DNA from: Bacteroidota bacterium
Lineage (GTDB): Bacteria > Bacteroidota > Bacteroidia > Flavobacteriales > Weeksellaceae
NCBI GenBank assembly: GCA_018902795.1
Contig: JAHIQD010000003.1
Span: 62,001-126,000, forward strand
DNA length: 64,000 nt
Direction: 5' to 3'
Part shown: positions 26,475-33,743 of the stretch, piece after piece
How the letters are laid out: each line of letters starts with the position of its first letter
Numbering within the stretch: position 1 is the stretch's first letter
The notes under the pieces: generated by a model
Seen by the model: the letters and a program-made list of their open reading frames with translations, nothing else
Told to the model about the DNA's origin: nothing
Databases searched by the model: none
Made by a program: the position numbers and the translations under genes

Positions 26475-26858
26475 TTATTTTTTTATATCTATAACTGTTA
26501 CAGTTTTATTCACATAAATAAAAATGGTAATACCAAGAAGAACAATAAATCCCGTCGTTACGTAATGAAGTAAATCTGCGTTTACAAAACTCTCAACAGC
26601 ATCTTGCAACAATCGTCCAAAAAACTGAAGTCCATTAGCAATGACTAAAAAAATAATTATCCAGGCTTTTATACCAATTTTAGCGTATTGATTCTGCGTG
26701 GTAATTAGCCATAGTAAAACTGCTTGAATGGTTACTGGAAGAAGTCCAAGCAGGTTTCCGGATGTTACTGTCGCAAAAAGGTTCCACAACATTAATCCGC
26801 CGATAATTGCAATAATTGTCCAATAAACTGTCTGGTTAGAAAATTGTGATTTTTTCAT
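26475..26858 (-). CDS. Hypothetical small membrane protein in cassette-like unit
   Basis: This 127-residue protein has four hydrophobic helices: VYWTIIAIIGGLMLWNLF, LLGLLPVTIQAVLLWLI, IGIKAWIIIFLVIANGLQF and LHYVTTGFIVLLGITIFIYV. I do not recognise the family. GTTGTAGC lies 18 bp upstream of the start, and its complement GCTACAAC follows the stop codon, so the gene is framed by matching ends. A TATATTTG promoter box (26886-26893) lies immediately before the cassette head and probably drives this gene and the next one. Confidence 0.72.
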   Translation of the reverse strand: MKKSQFSNQTVYWTIIAIIGGLMLWNLFATVTSGNLLGLLPVTIQAVLLWLITTQNQYAKIGIKAWIIIFLVIANGLQFFGRLLQDAVESFVNADLLHYVTTGFIVLLGITIFIYVNKTVTVIDIKK

Positions 26859-26885
26859 AATATCTTTAAAAATGGGCTACAACTT

Positions 26886-26893
26886 CAAATATA
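26886..26893 (-). promoter_or_regulatory. -7 promoter box next to the cassette head
   Basis: The minus strand reads TATATTTG, then AA, then GTTGTAGC, the cassette head. The predicted transcription start falls at the cassette boundary. Confidence 0.5.
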
Positions 26894-27235
26894 CGAAAAT
26901 CATCCCTACCTCCATGTTTTTCACTGATTGACAACCTCATACCTTATAATACCACTATCATTTATGTAAACGCAAACAACTTTATAACCATCTCTCAGAA
27001 CCCTTTCCTCCTCCACCCATATTATAACCGTTATTTCTTCGTCCACTGTATAAGCACGGTAGTACCCAAGTCCAATATAAGTCCAATAAAACTCCAATAT
27101 AAGTCTAATAAACTATTGGACTTTTATTGGAGTTTTAATTAATTTATATTGTATCTTTATGGAAGGTAGAGCGAAGGGTTATAAAGAAAGTACCCTGTGT
27201 GCTTTACCAAAAACTAAAGATAGGAAAAAAAAATC
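26894..27235. other. Non-coding stretch holding an 11-bp repeat array
   Basis: No gene is supported between the cassette promoter and the gene at 27236. A 35-codon frame from 27159 overlaps that gene in another frame and is not convincing. TATCTTTA at 27152-27159 is a possible -7 box for the downstream gene. The repeat array is listed separately. Confidence 0.5.
27069..27136. repeat. 11-bp tandem repeat array with inverted pair
   Basis: Four direct 11-bp units follow each other: AGTCCAATATA, AGTCCAATAAA, ACTCCAATATA and AGTCTAATAAA (27069-27112). Directly after them, 27113-27136 carries two inverted units (TATTGGACT and ATTGGAGTTTT). The array could fold into a hairpin or bind a dimeric protein once per helical turn. 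It stands about 100 bp before the gene at 27236. Confidence 0.7.
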
Positions 27236-27958
27236 ATGGCAAGACTTAAAAAAAACGGCAACCTGAGTGGTGCCATTGGCAACGTTGTTTTTGTGAATGA
27301 TGGCGGCCGCGAATTCGTAAGGGCAAGACCCGACCGTGTAAAACAGACAGCCCAGACCAAAGCTGCGGCCGGCATTTTTGGACTGGTAAGCAGCCGGGAA
27401 AAGACATTCCGCCTTCAGGTCCTCCGCATGCTTGGAGTTCCTGCGCCGCAGTATTTTGCAGCAAGGCACCGCGCGAGAATCAGGAAAACGGTTACCGGCG
27501 ATAACGGCATCACTGCAGGAACCGGCAGCGGTTTTGGAAATCCGCAGGCAATGGTGGGTTTCTCCTTTAACCCGAATATGGAATGGGAAAGCTGCACGAA
27601 CTTCTTTCCCACTTTTGAAATGGTACCCAACAGTGGAATGAAGGTCCAACTGCCCGAACTGAAATGGAAAAACCAGATAACACCGCCCAAAAACTGCAGT
27701 TCCTCAACACTGAAACTCCTCGCACTCACTGCCGATTTCAATACGGCCGCCGTTCCTGTAAAGGTACAGGCGAAACTTGAGTTGGAGATTAGTAGAAGTT
27801 CGGCTGTTCCCGATCAGGACTGGAATTTTCCGGTTGATCCGGCGGAAGGATGGCTGCTCATCATCGGCTGCCTGAAGTTTGCCTCGCCGAATCAGTCATC
27901 AGTGATGAAGGAAGAATTTTCGGCAGCTTATCTTTGGGCAGGAATGCAGGGAGATTAG
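27236..27958 (+). CDS. Hypothetical protein, GC-richer orphan gene (possible DUF6266-like N-terminus)
   Basis: The 240-residue protein is not clearly recognised. Its start, MARLKKNGNLSGAIGNVVFV, followed by a REFVRARPDRVKQT segment and a helix, is reminiscent of DUF6266-type proteins of flavobacteria that open with a G-x-x-G-x-V motif and a basic stretch; this is a weak resemblance. The rest is predicted beta-rich with no signal peptide or membrane helix. Base composition is visibly more GC-rich than its neighbours, suggesting a different origin. It is preceded by the 11-bp repeat array and converges on the BNR protein gene, 5 bp between stop codons. Confidence 0.7.
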   Translation: MARLKKNGNLSGAIGNVVFVNDGGREFVRARPDRVKQTAQTKAAAGIFGLVSSREKTFRLQVLRMLGVPAPQYFAARHRARIRKTVTGDNGITAGTGSGFGNPQAMVGFSFNPNMEWESCTNFFPTFEMVPNSGMKVQLPELKWKNQITPPKNCSSSTLKLLALTADFNTAAVPVKVQAKLELEISRSSAVPDQDWNFPVDPAEGWLLIIGCLKFASPNQSSVMKEEFSAAYLWAGMQGD

Positions 27959-27963
27959 TCTTG

Positions 27964-28980
27964 TTAATGCAGCGTCATTTTCACAATCCGGTCTTTTCCG
28001 GCAAAAACCAATGTGTTTGCATCAATCCATTCGCAGACATAAAGACCTTTTTCATCAGAAATTTTCGTCCAGGTTTTTCCGTAATCCTGGGAGAATTCAA
28101 TATTCTGATCGCCCACTGCGACAATGTCTTTGCCTTTCGATTTCGGACGGATTTTCACACAGGTTTTATAACCTGCATTTTTCCCTGAAGCCTGAATCTG
28201 CCAGGTTTCGCCGCCATCGTGCGTGGTTGCGATATTGTTGATATTTTCTGCCTGTTTGGTGTAATCACCGCCCACCGCAATTCCGAATTTCTTATCATAG
28301 AAATCAATGGAATAAATGCCCTGCGAGGATGTTCCCTGAATGAAAGGAGTTTCGATGGCCTTCCAGGAAAACGGATGATTCCAGTTAAATTTAAAAATCC
28401 TTGCTTTAGAACCGCCAGTGGCAATCCAAACCCAGTTTCCCGACATCGCGATATTGGAATTACTTGCCGCAAAATGGGCTTCACCGGGGAAATATTGAGG
28501 AAAATTAGCTTTGGGAGTGCTTTTATTTAAGTTGGTAAATATCAAATTCTTACCGCTCCCATCTTCATTGGGATCACTTATTGCAATTCCTCGGTCTCTG
28601 GCAGGATCAAAAATGAAAGCATCAAAAAAGGCAGTCTTGGTCGAATCTGTCCTGTTGAGGCTTACTTTTAAGTTATTCTTCTGAACGGTAAACCAGTGGG
28701 CGGGGGAGCCAATATTAATCGCGTAAAAACTAGACTTAGTTTGCGCCAAAGTTCTGAACTGTAATTTTTCAGGGGACAGTTTAATCTGCTTTTTATCCGC
28801 TGTATCCTTCAGACTCACATATCCGAATTTGGAATCCGTCCCGGAATACCACACTTTTCCGTCCCACAGCTGCAGCGCACGGATAGAGATTTTATCTTTC
28901 AGCAGCGTTTGGAATTCCGTTTTTTGGGCAAAACCTAAGTTGATACACATTAAAACAGACAGACAGAAAAGTTTTCTCAT
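27964..28980 (-). CDS. Exported BNR/YCF48-like beta-propeller protein
   Basis: The 338-residue protein has a signal peptide (MRKLFCLSVLMCINLGFAQ) and then propeller repeats with Asp-box-like segments: THDGGETWQIQASG, FSQDYGKTWTKISDEKGL and the earlier ISDPNEDGSGKNLIF. This pattern is shared by YCF48-like photosystem assembly factors and sialidase-type propellers, and flavobacterial homologues are often labelled oxidoreductase without evidence. No catalytic sialidase arginines are obvious, so I predict a binding or scaffold role in the periplasm. A terminator-like hairpin lies upstream, belonging to the permease gene. Confidence 0.8.
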   Translation of the reverse strand: MRKLFCLSVLMCINLGFAQKTEFQTLLKDKISIRALQLWDGKVWYSGTDSKFGYVSLKDTADKKQIKLSPEKLQFRTLAQTKSSFYAINIGSPAHWFTVQKNNLKVSLNRTDSTKTAFFDAFIFDPARDRGIAISDPNEDGSGKNLIFTNLNKSTPKANFPQYFPGEAHFAASNSNIAMSGNWVWIATGGSKARIFKFNWNHPFSWKAIETPFIQGTSSQGIYSIDFYDKKFGIAVGGDYTKQAENINNIATTHDGGETWQIQASGKNAGYKTCVKIRPKSKGKDIVAVGDQNIEFSQDYGKTWTKISDEKGLYVCEWIDANTLVFAGKDRIVKMTLH

Positions 28981-29013
28981 AGGAAGATTATTGAATCAGA
29001 AATATATAAAAAA

Positions 29014-29033
29014 TCCCGCCATAAATGACGGGA
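29014..29033 (-). terminator. Terminator of the amino-acid permease gene
   Basis: On the minus strand CCCG and CGGG form the core of a hairpin that is followed by ATTTTTT, 25 bp after the permease stop codon. Confidence 0.65.
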
Positions 29034-29058
29034 AATTTCAATAGTTTATTGATTTGAT

Positions 29059-30735
29059 TTATTTTCTGTTTTTGATGAAGTAATATCCATAAAGAATGGT
29101 GTGAACAATGATCATTACTACCGAGAACATAATTAATCCACTGTCATCGGTTTCTGCATTCTGGTGGTGAAGATACGCAAGCACCGCCAGAACCAGCGTT
29201 AACGCAGCTCCTGAAATCGCAGTGACCGAATAGTTTTTAGGATCATGGGTCGTGTTGTTTGCTTTTCCAAGGAATGAGTTTTTAATTCCTCTGAAAAGAT
29301 ATACATCCAAACCAATCATCATCCAACAAACCAAACGGATCCAGGTATCGAAAGGAAGGAAGGCCATCATTCCGAAACATACCAGAACCCCTAAGACAGG
29401 AACTAACGGAACCAACGGTGTTCTGAACGCTCTTGGCGCATCAGGCTGAGTTTTTCTCAGAACCAGTACCCCTACACAAACCAGAATGAAAGCAAACAAA
29501 GTTCCGATACTCGTCATTTCCCCCACTACTCTTCCGGGGATAAACGCCGCAAATAAACTCACAAATACCAGGAAAAACAAGTTGGATTTATAAGGAGTTC
29601 TGTATTTAGGGTGAACTTCACTGAAAACTTTAGGAAGCAAGCCGTCTTTACTCATCGAGTAAAATACCCGGCTTTGTCCCATAAGCATTACCAAAATCAC
29701 TGACGCATATCCCAGTAAAATCGCTAAAATGATGGTCGTATTTAACCATGGATAGGCAGGAACCACTTTTCCGTTGACCACATCTCCCATCGCTTCAATA
29801 GCAATAGCCACAGGCGCCAGGTGATCTGATCCGCCGCCGGCTGCAAAAGCTTTGTAATGAACTACCCCCACCATTACGTAGGCAAAAATAATATACAGAA
29901 CGGTACAGATAAGAAGCGAGCCCATAATACCGATAGGCATTGATTTTTTAGGATCTTTTGTTTCCTGTGCTGCAGTAGAAACTGCGTCAAAACCGATATA
30001 GGCGAAAAAGACGACGGCGGCTGCCCTGATAATTCCCGACCATCCGTATTCGCCGAACTTTCCGGTGTTTTCAGGAATCAGCGGGGTTAAATTTTCCGCT
30101 TTTACATATTTGAATCCAACTACAATAAAGATAATAACGATCGCTACTTTCAGAATCACAATCGCGGTATTGACTTTGGCAGATTCGCTGGTCCCTTTGA
30201 TGAGGATTAAAGACATCACCAGTACAATGAAAACCGCCGGAAGATTGATAATTCCGGAAGCGCCCGTTGAAGTGATATCAAAAGGAGTCGTAATAAGCGT
30301 CTCCGGCAAAGCAACGCCGAAAGAATGGAAAAATTTCCCCAGATAGCCACTCCAGCTTGAGGCGACGGTTGCAGCTCCCACGGCGTATTCCAACACCAGA
30401 TCCCAGCCGATGATCCAGGCGATAAACTCGCCCATCGTGGCATAGGAGTATGTATATGCACTTCCTGCAACAGGAATCATTGATGCAAATTCCGCATAAC
30501 ACAAACCGGCGAAAGCACAGCCGATCGCTGCAATAATAAAGGAAATCATGATTCCGGGACCCGCATAATTAGCGGCGGCCATTCCGGTGATTGAGAAAAG
30601 TCCCGCTCCGATAATCGCTCCGATACCCAAAGCAACCAGGGATGCGGAAGAAAGTGTTTTTTTTAATCCCTGTTCAGACTCATCGGCTTCTGCCATCAGC
30701 TGTTTCAGGGGTTTCGTTCTCCAAAGATTCGACAT
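29059..30735 (-). CDS. APC superfamily amino-acid permease (cationic amino-acid transporter type)
   Basis: The 558-residue protein has about 13-14 membrane helices and the APC signature GIGAIIGAGLFSITGMAA in the first helix near residue 40, followed by FAGLCYAEFASMIPVAGSAY in helix 3. Length and the extended C-terminal helices fit the CAT (2.A.3.3) family rather than short APC transporters. It would import an amino acid or polyamine across the inner membrane; the substrate is unknown. The gene is single with its own box (30756-30763) and a terminator. Confidence 0.92.
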   Translation of the reverse strand: MSNLWRTKPLKQLMAEADESEQGLKKTLSSASLVALGIGAIIGAGLFSITGMAAANYAGPGIMISFIIAAIGCAFAGLCYAEFASMIPVAGSAYTYSYATMGEFIAWIIGWDLVLEYAVGAATVASSWSGYLGKFFHSFGVALPETLITTPFDITSTGASGIINLPAVFIVLVMSLILIKGTSESAKVNTAIVILKVAIVIIFIVVGFKYVKAENLTPLIPENTGKFGEYGWSGIIRAAAVVFFAYIGFDAVSTAAQETKDPKKSMPIGIMGSLLICTVLYIIFAYVMVGVVHYKAFAAGGGSDHLAPVAIAIEAMGDVVNGKVVPAYPWLNTTIILAILLGYASVILVMLMGQSRVFYSMSKDGLLPKVFSEVHPKYRTPYKSNLFFLVFVSLFAAFIPGRVVGEMTSIGTLFAFILVCVGVLVLRKTQPDAPRAFRTPLVPLVPVLGVLVCFGMMAFLPFDTWIRLVCWMMIGLDVYLFRGIKNSFLGKANNTTHDPKNYSVTAISGAALTLVLAVLAYLHHQNAETDDSGLIMFSVVMIIVHTILYGYYFIKNRK

Positions 30736-30755
30736 TTTTAATTTTTTAAGATTTC

Positions 30756-30763
30756 CAAAAATA
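30756..30763 (-). promoter_or_regulatory. -7 promoter box of the permease gene
   Basis: The minus strand reads TATTTTTG, 20 bp before the permease ATG. Confidence 0.5.
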
Positions 30764-30885
30764 TAAAAATTTAGTAATGATCAACTATTTTCCGCAAGAT
30801 TTCTTTTCTAAAATTTAACACACTCACCCTAAAATTCTGATTTCCATAGGGAAATTACAAAAATGATTATACCCATAAAAATATT

Positions 30886-30893
30886 TATCTTTG
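30886..30893 (+). promoter_or_regulatory. -7 promoter box of pnuC
   Basis: TATCTTTG lies 5 bp before the chosen ATG at 30899, predicting a leaderless mRNA. Confidence 0.55.
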
Positions 30894-30898
30894 GAAAC

Positions 30899-31573
30899 AT
30901 GAATTTCTACGAGCTCTTCCTGAAACCTTACGCATCTTACGAAACCTACGAAATCATCCTCGAATTCACCGCAGCTGTTTTTGGTCTGCTGAGTGTGTAC
31001 TTTTCTATCAAAAAAAACATCTGGGTGTATCCCACAGGCATTGTTTCTACGGCACTTTATGTTTACATTCTTTTTAAATTCGGGTTGCTCGGTGATATGA
31101 TGATCAATTTCTACTATACAGTAATGAGTATTTACGGCTGGGTGCTGTGGGCGAAAAGTTCGGAAGACCATGTTCATGTAGAAGTGTCACCGGCGAAGAA
31201 AAAGGAATGGATTTTTGCAGGAATTTTATTTGCGCTGAGTTTAATTTTAGTCACTACCGTTTATTACTACAAACCTTTTATCGACAATAAATTTTCAATG
31301 CTGAACGTCACTTTAGGCTTGGATCATCTCGACTGGGCCAACTGGCTGGATGTGTTAACCACTGCGATTTTCCTTGTCGGGATGTGGTTCATGGCAAAAA
31401 GAAAAATTGAAAACTGGATCTTCTGGATCATCGGTGACTTAATATGCATTCCCATGATGATTTACAAAGGTTTGGGAATTACCTCGGTACAGTATTTGGT
31501 TTTCACAGTGATGGCTGTGGTGGGCTATATCGAATGGAGCAAAAATTCAAAAACTGTATTGAAATCTCATTAA
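30899..31573 (+). CDS. pnuC: Nicotinamide mononucleotide/riboside transporter PnuC
   Basis: From the ATG at 30899 the protein has 224 residues; the open frame starts at 30863 but a TATCTTTG box at 30886 lies inside that extension, so the later start is preferred. It has seven hydrophobic helices in the PnuC pattern, with VYFSIKKNIWVYPTGIVSTA, FYYTVMSIYGWVLW (the Y-x-x-Y-G-W signature) and a C-terminal WIFWIIGDLICIPMMI. PnuC takes up nicotinamide riboside for NAD synthesis by facilitated diffusion. No riboswitch is seen in the upstream region. It stands alone in front of dapF. Confidence 0.92.
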   Translation: MNFYELFLKPYASYETYEIILEFTAAVFGLLSVYFSIKKNIWVYPTGIVSTALYVYILFKFGLLGDMMINFYYTVMSIYGWVLWAKSSEDHVHVEVSPAKKKEWIFAGILFALSLILVTTVYYYKPFIDNKFSMLNVTLGLDHLDWANWLDVLTTAIFLVGMWFMAKRKIENWIFWIIGDLICIPMMIYKGLGITSVQYLVFTVMAVVGYIEWSKNSKTVLKSH

Positions 31574-31686
31574 ACCTTAAAAAGCACGCGCATTCACCGC
31601 TTAAAAATCTAGCCGGCACCCGAAAAACACTGAGGTTTTGTGATTAATTTAACATCAGGTCAATTAGAAAAACAGCAGGATTTAAT

Positions 31687-31694
31687 TATCTTTG
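31687..31694 (+). promoter_or_regulatory. -7 promoter box of dapF
   Basis: TATCTTTG lies 48 bp before the ATG at 31743. Confidence 0.55.
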
Positions 31695-31742
31695 CTGGTC
31701 CAACCAGCAGCGGCATTTTCCGCTTTTTTTATGCAGAATTAT

Positions 31743-32507
31743 ATGGAATTTTACAAGTATCAGGGAACAGGAAACGATTTCGTAATGATCGATAACCGCG
31801 ACCTGCAGTTTCCTAAAGGAAAAGACCTTATCGCAAAACTCTGTGACCGCCGTTTCGGAATTGGCGGTGACGGATTGATTTTGCTGGAAAACAGTGACCA
31901 TACCGATTTCAAAATGGTATATTATAATTCCGACGGAAACGAAAGCACCATGTGCGGAAACGGAGGAAGATGCCTGGTGGCTTTTGCCCATTTTCTTGAT
32001 GTTTTTGAGGACAGAACAAAATTTGAAGCCATTGACGGAATTCACGAAGCCGAAATTAACAATGGCATCGTAAAACTGAAAATGATCGATGTAGATCTCA
32101 TCAGGAAAGATGGCGACAATTCCGTTCTGAACACAGGTTCGCCACATTTTGTACAGTTCGTAAAAGACGTTGAAAATTATAAAGTTTACCAAAACGGTAA
32201 CGAAATAAGAAATTCTGCTACTTATAGACAGGAAGGAATTAATGTAAATTTTGTTGAAGAGATTTCCGACAGCGAAATTTTCGTAAGAACCTATGAACGC
32301 GGTGTGGAGGATGAAACATTCAGTTGCGGAACCGGTGCTACAGCTTCTGCCCTGGTTTTCATGAAAGACAGGCACAAAAATTCTGTTGACGTGAAAGTCT
32401 TAGGCGGAAATTTAAAAGTGTACGCTGAGCAGGATGGAGATTCTTTCAGAAATGTTTGGCTCGAAGGTCCCGCAAAACAGGTTTTCAAAGGGAAAATCAG
32501 TTGGTAG
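31743..32507 (+). CDS. dapF: Diaminopimelate epimerase
   Basis: From the ATG at 31743 the protein has 254 residues and starts MEFYKYQGTGNDFVMIDN, the normal DapF opening; the frame starts upstream at 31692 but that part overlaps the promoter box. Two catalytic cysteines are present: CGNGGRCLVAF near residue 73 and FSCGTGATASAL near residue 200. The enzyme converts LL- to meso-diaminopimelate for lysine and peptidoglycan synthesis. The mltG gene follows after 40 bp on the same strand. Confidence 0.96.
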   Translation: MEFYKYQGTGNDFVMIDNRDLQFPKGKDLIAKLCDRRFGIGGDGLILLENSDHTDFKMVYYNSDGNESTMCGNGGRCLVAFAHFLDVFEDRTKFEAIDGIHEAEINNGIVKLKMIDVDLIRKDGDNSVLNTGSPHFVQFVKDVENYKVYQNGNEIRNSATYRQEGINVNFVEEISDSEIFVRTYERGVEDETFSCGTGATASALVFMKDRHKNSVDVKVLGGNLKVYAEQDGDSFRNVWLEGPAKQVFKGKISW

Positions 32508-32547
32508 GAAAAAGGTAGTTTAAAAAATAAAAGACAGTAGAAAGTTT

Positions 32548-33582
32548 ATGAAAAAAGGAGGTACACTCTTTGCCATTATTGCGCTGCTTATTCTGTTGAT
32601 CGGCGGTTATTACGGCTATCATTATTACAGCAAATATTACGGCAATAATGTGGAAAAAGAAGGTTATGTTTTAATTCCTCATTCTGCAAATTTCAATTCG
32701 ATTCTCGATTCTGTTGCACCTTATCTTAAGAATAAAGAGCAGTTTGCCGAAGTAGCGAAAAGCAAACATCTGAATACCATTTTCAAAGCCGGCCGTTACC
32801 GCATTAAATCCGGAACAGGAAATACCGATTTGGTGAATATGATCAAGGCCGGAAACCAGACGGAAAACACTTACAGAATAGGAGATTTCGGTGATGTGTA
32901 TCAGATGGTGGGACGCGTGACCAAAAAAACAGAACTGGATTCCCTGAAATTCGCCACTGATCTTAATAATATTGCAGTTCAGAAAGGCTATAAAAACGCC
33001 GAAGATCTTAAGAAATATTTCTTTATCGACACCTATAACTTCTTCTGGACCGTCACTCCGAAAGAGTTTTTCAAAAAATTTGAAGACGGATACAACGACT
33101 TCTGGACGGCCGAAAGAAAAGCCAAAGAAGCACAAAGCGGCCTGACGAGAGATCAGATCTATGCGCTGGCTTCCATCGTTTATAAAGAATCCGGCGGAAA
33201 ACCTGACGAACAGAAAACCATCGCCGGCCTCTATCTGAACCGTTACCATAAAGGAATGAAACTGCAGAGCGATCCTACAGTAATCTATGCCATTAACAAA
33301 GATTCTAATTTTACGACGCCGATCAAAAGAGTGCTTTATAAGCATCTTAAACATCCTTCCCCTTACAATACCTATGCTAATGCAGGAATTCCGCCGGGAC
33401 CGATTTGTGTAACAGATAAGAACTCTGTGGATGCCGTATTGAATGCGGAAAAGAATAACTTTATCTATATGGCAGCAGACCCTGACCGCTTTGGTTTTCA
33501 CCGCTTCACTGCCAGTGATACTGAACACGCCAAAAATGCCCACGATTATCAGGCATGGCTGAATTCAAAACATATCAATTAA
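32548..33582 (+). CDS. mltG: Endolytic transglycosylase MltG
   Basis: The 344-residue protein has one N-terminal membrane helix (LFAIIALLILLIGGYYGYHY), a LysM-like region and the YceG/MltG catalytic core: ALASIVYKESGGKPDEQKTI holds the catalytic Glu, followed by LNRYHKGMKLQSDPTVIYAI and SPYNTYANAGIPPGPIC. MltG cleaves nascent glycan strands at the inner membrane and so sets chain length. It is probably co-transcribed with dapF, both serving peptidoglycan. Confidence 0.95.
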   Translation: MKKGGTLFAIIALLILLIGGYYGYHYYSKYYGNNVEKEGYVLIPHSANFNSILDSVAPYLKNKEQFAEVAKSKHLNTIFKAGRYRIKSGTGNTDLVNMIKAGNQTENTYRIGDFGDVYQMVGRVTKKTELDSLKFATDLNNIAVQKGYKNAEDLKKYFFIDTYNFFWTVTPKEFFKKFEDGYNDFWTAERKAKEAQSGLTRDQIYALASIVYKESGGKPDEQKTIAGLYLNRYHKGMKLQSDPTVIYAINKDSNFTTPIKRVLYKHLKHPSPYNTYANAGIPPGPICVTDKNSVDAVLNAEKNNFIYMAADPDRFGFHRFTASDTEHAKNAHDYQAWLNSKHIN

Positions 33583-33743
33583 GATTCTATAATCCATTCA
33601 AATTCAAATAATAAATAAAATTAAAACACTTTTACTGGTGATTTTAAATGCCTTTAAACAAACATTTATTTAACTAACAGGGCAAAAAGTAATCAGTATA
33701 GGTATAAACTAGAAATATGACAGACAAGATTGAGATTTCATCA

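Noticed and set aside
24744..26883. A complete integron
   Set aside because: No tyrosine recombinase gene lies in the window and the outer ends do not match GTTRRRY. Only cassette-like units are claimed.
27159..27265. A 35-codon open frame just before the orphan gene
   Set aside because: It starts on the last base pairs of a possible -7 box and overlaps the next gene in another frame; composition gives no support.
27300..27316. Adjacent NotI and EcoRI sites (GCGGCCGCGAATTC), as in a vector polylinker
   Set aside because: The bases lie inside a continuous reading frame and encode a sensible D-G-G-R-E-F segment; no vector or primer sequence surrounds them. Chance in a GC-richer gene.
30780..30898. 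A riboswitch upstream of pnuC
   Set aside because: No TPP-, NAD- or other riboswitch core is recognisable, and the promoter box lies only 5 bp before the start, leaving no leader.
31686..32375. A 229-codon open frame on the minus strand opposite dapF
   Set aside because: dapF is unmistakable with both catalytic cysteines. The antisense frame has no family resemblance or promoter.
32671..33543. A 290-codon open frame on the minus strand opposite mltG
   Set aside because: mltG on the plus strand has all MltG motifs and fits the strand of dapF. The minus frame has no recognisable domain and an aromatic/cysteine-rich composition typical of antisense shadows.
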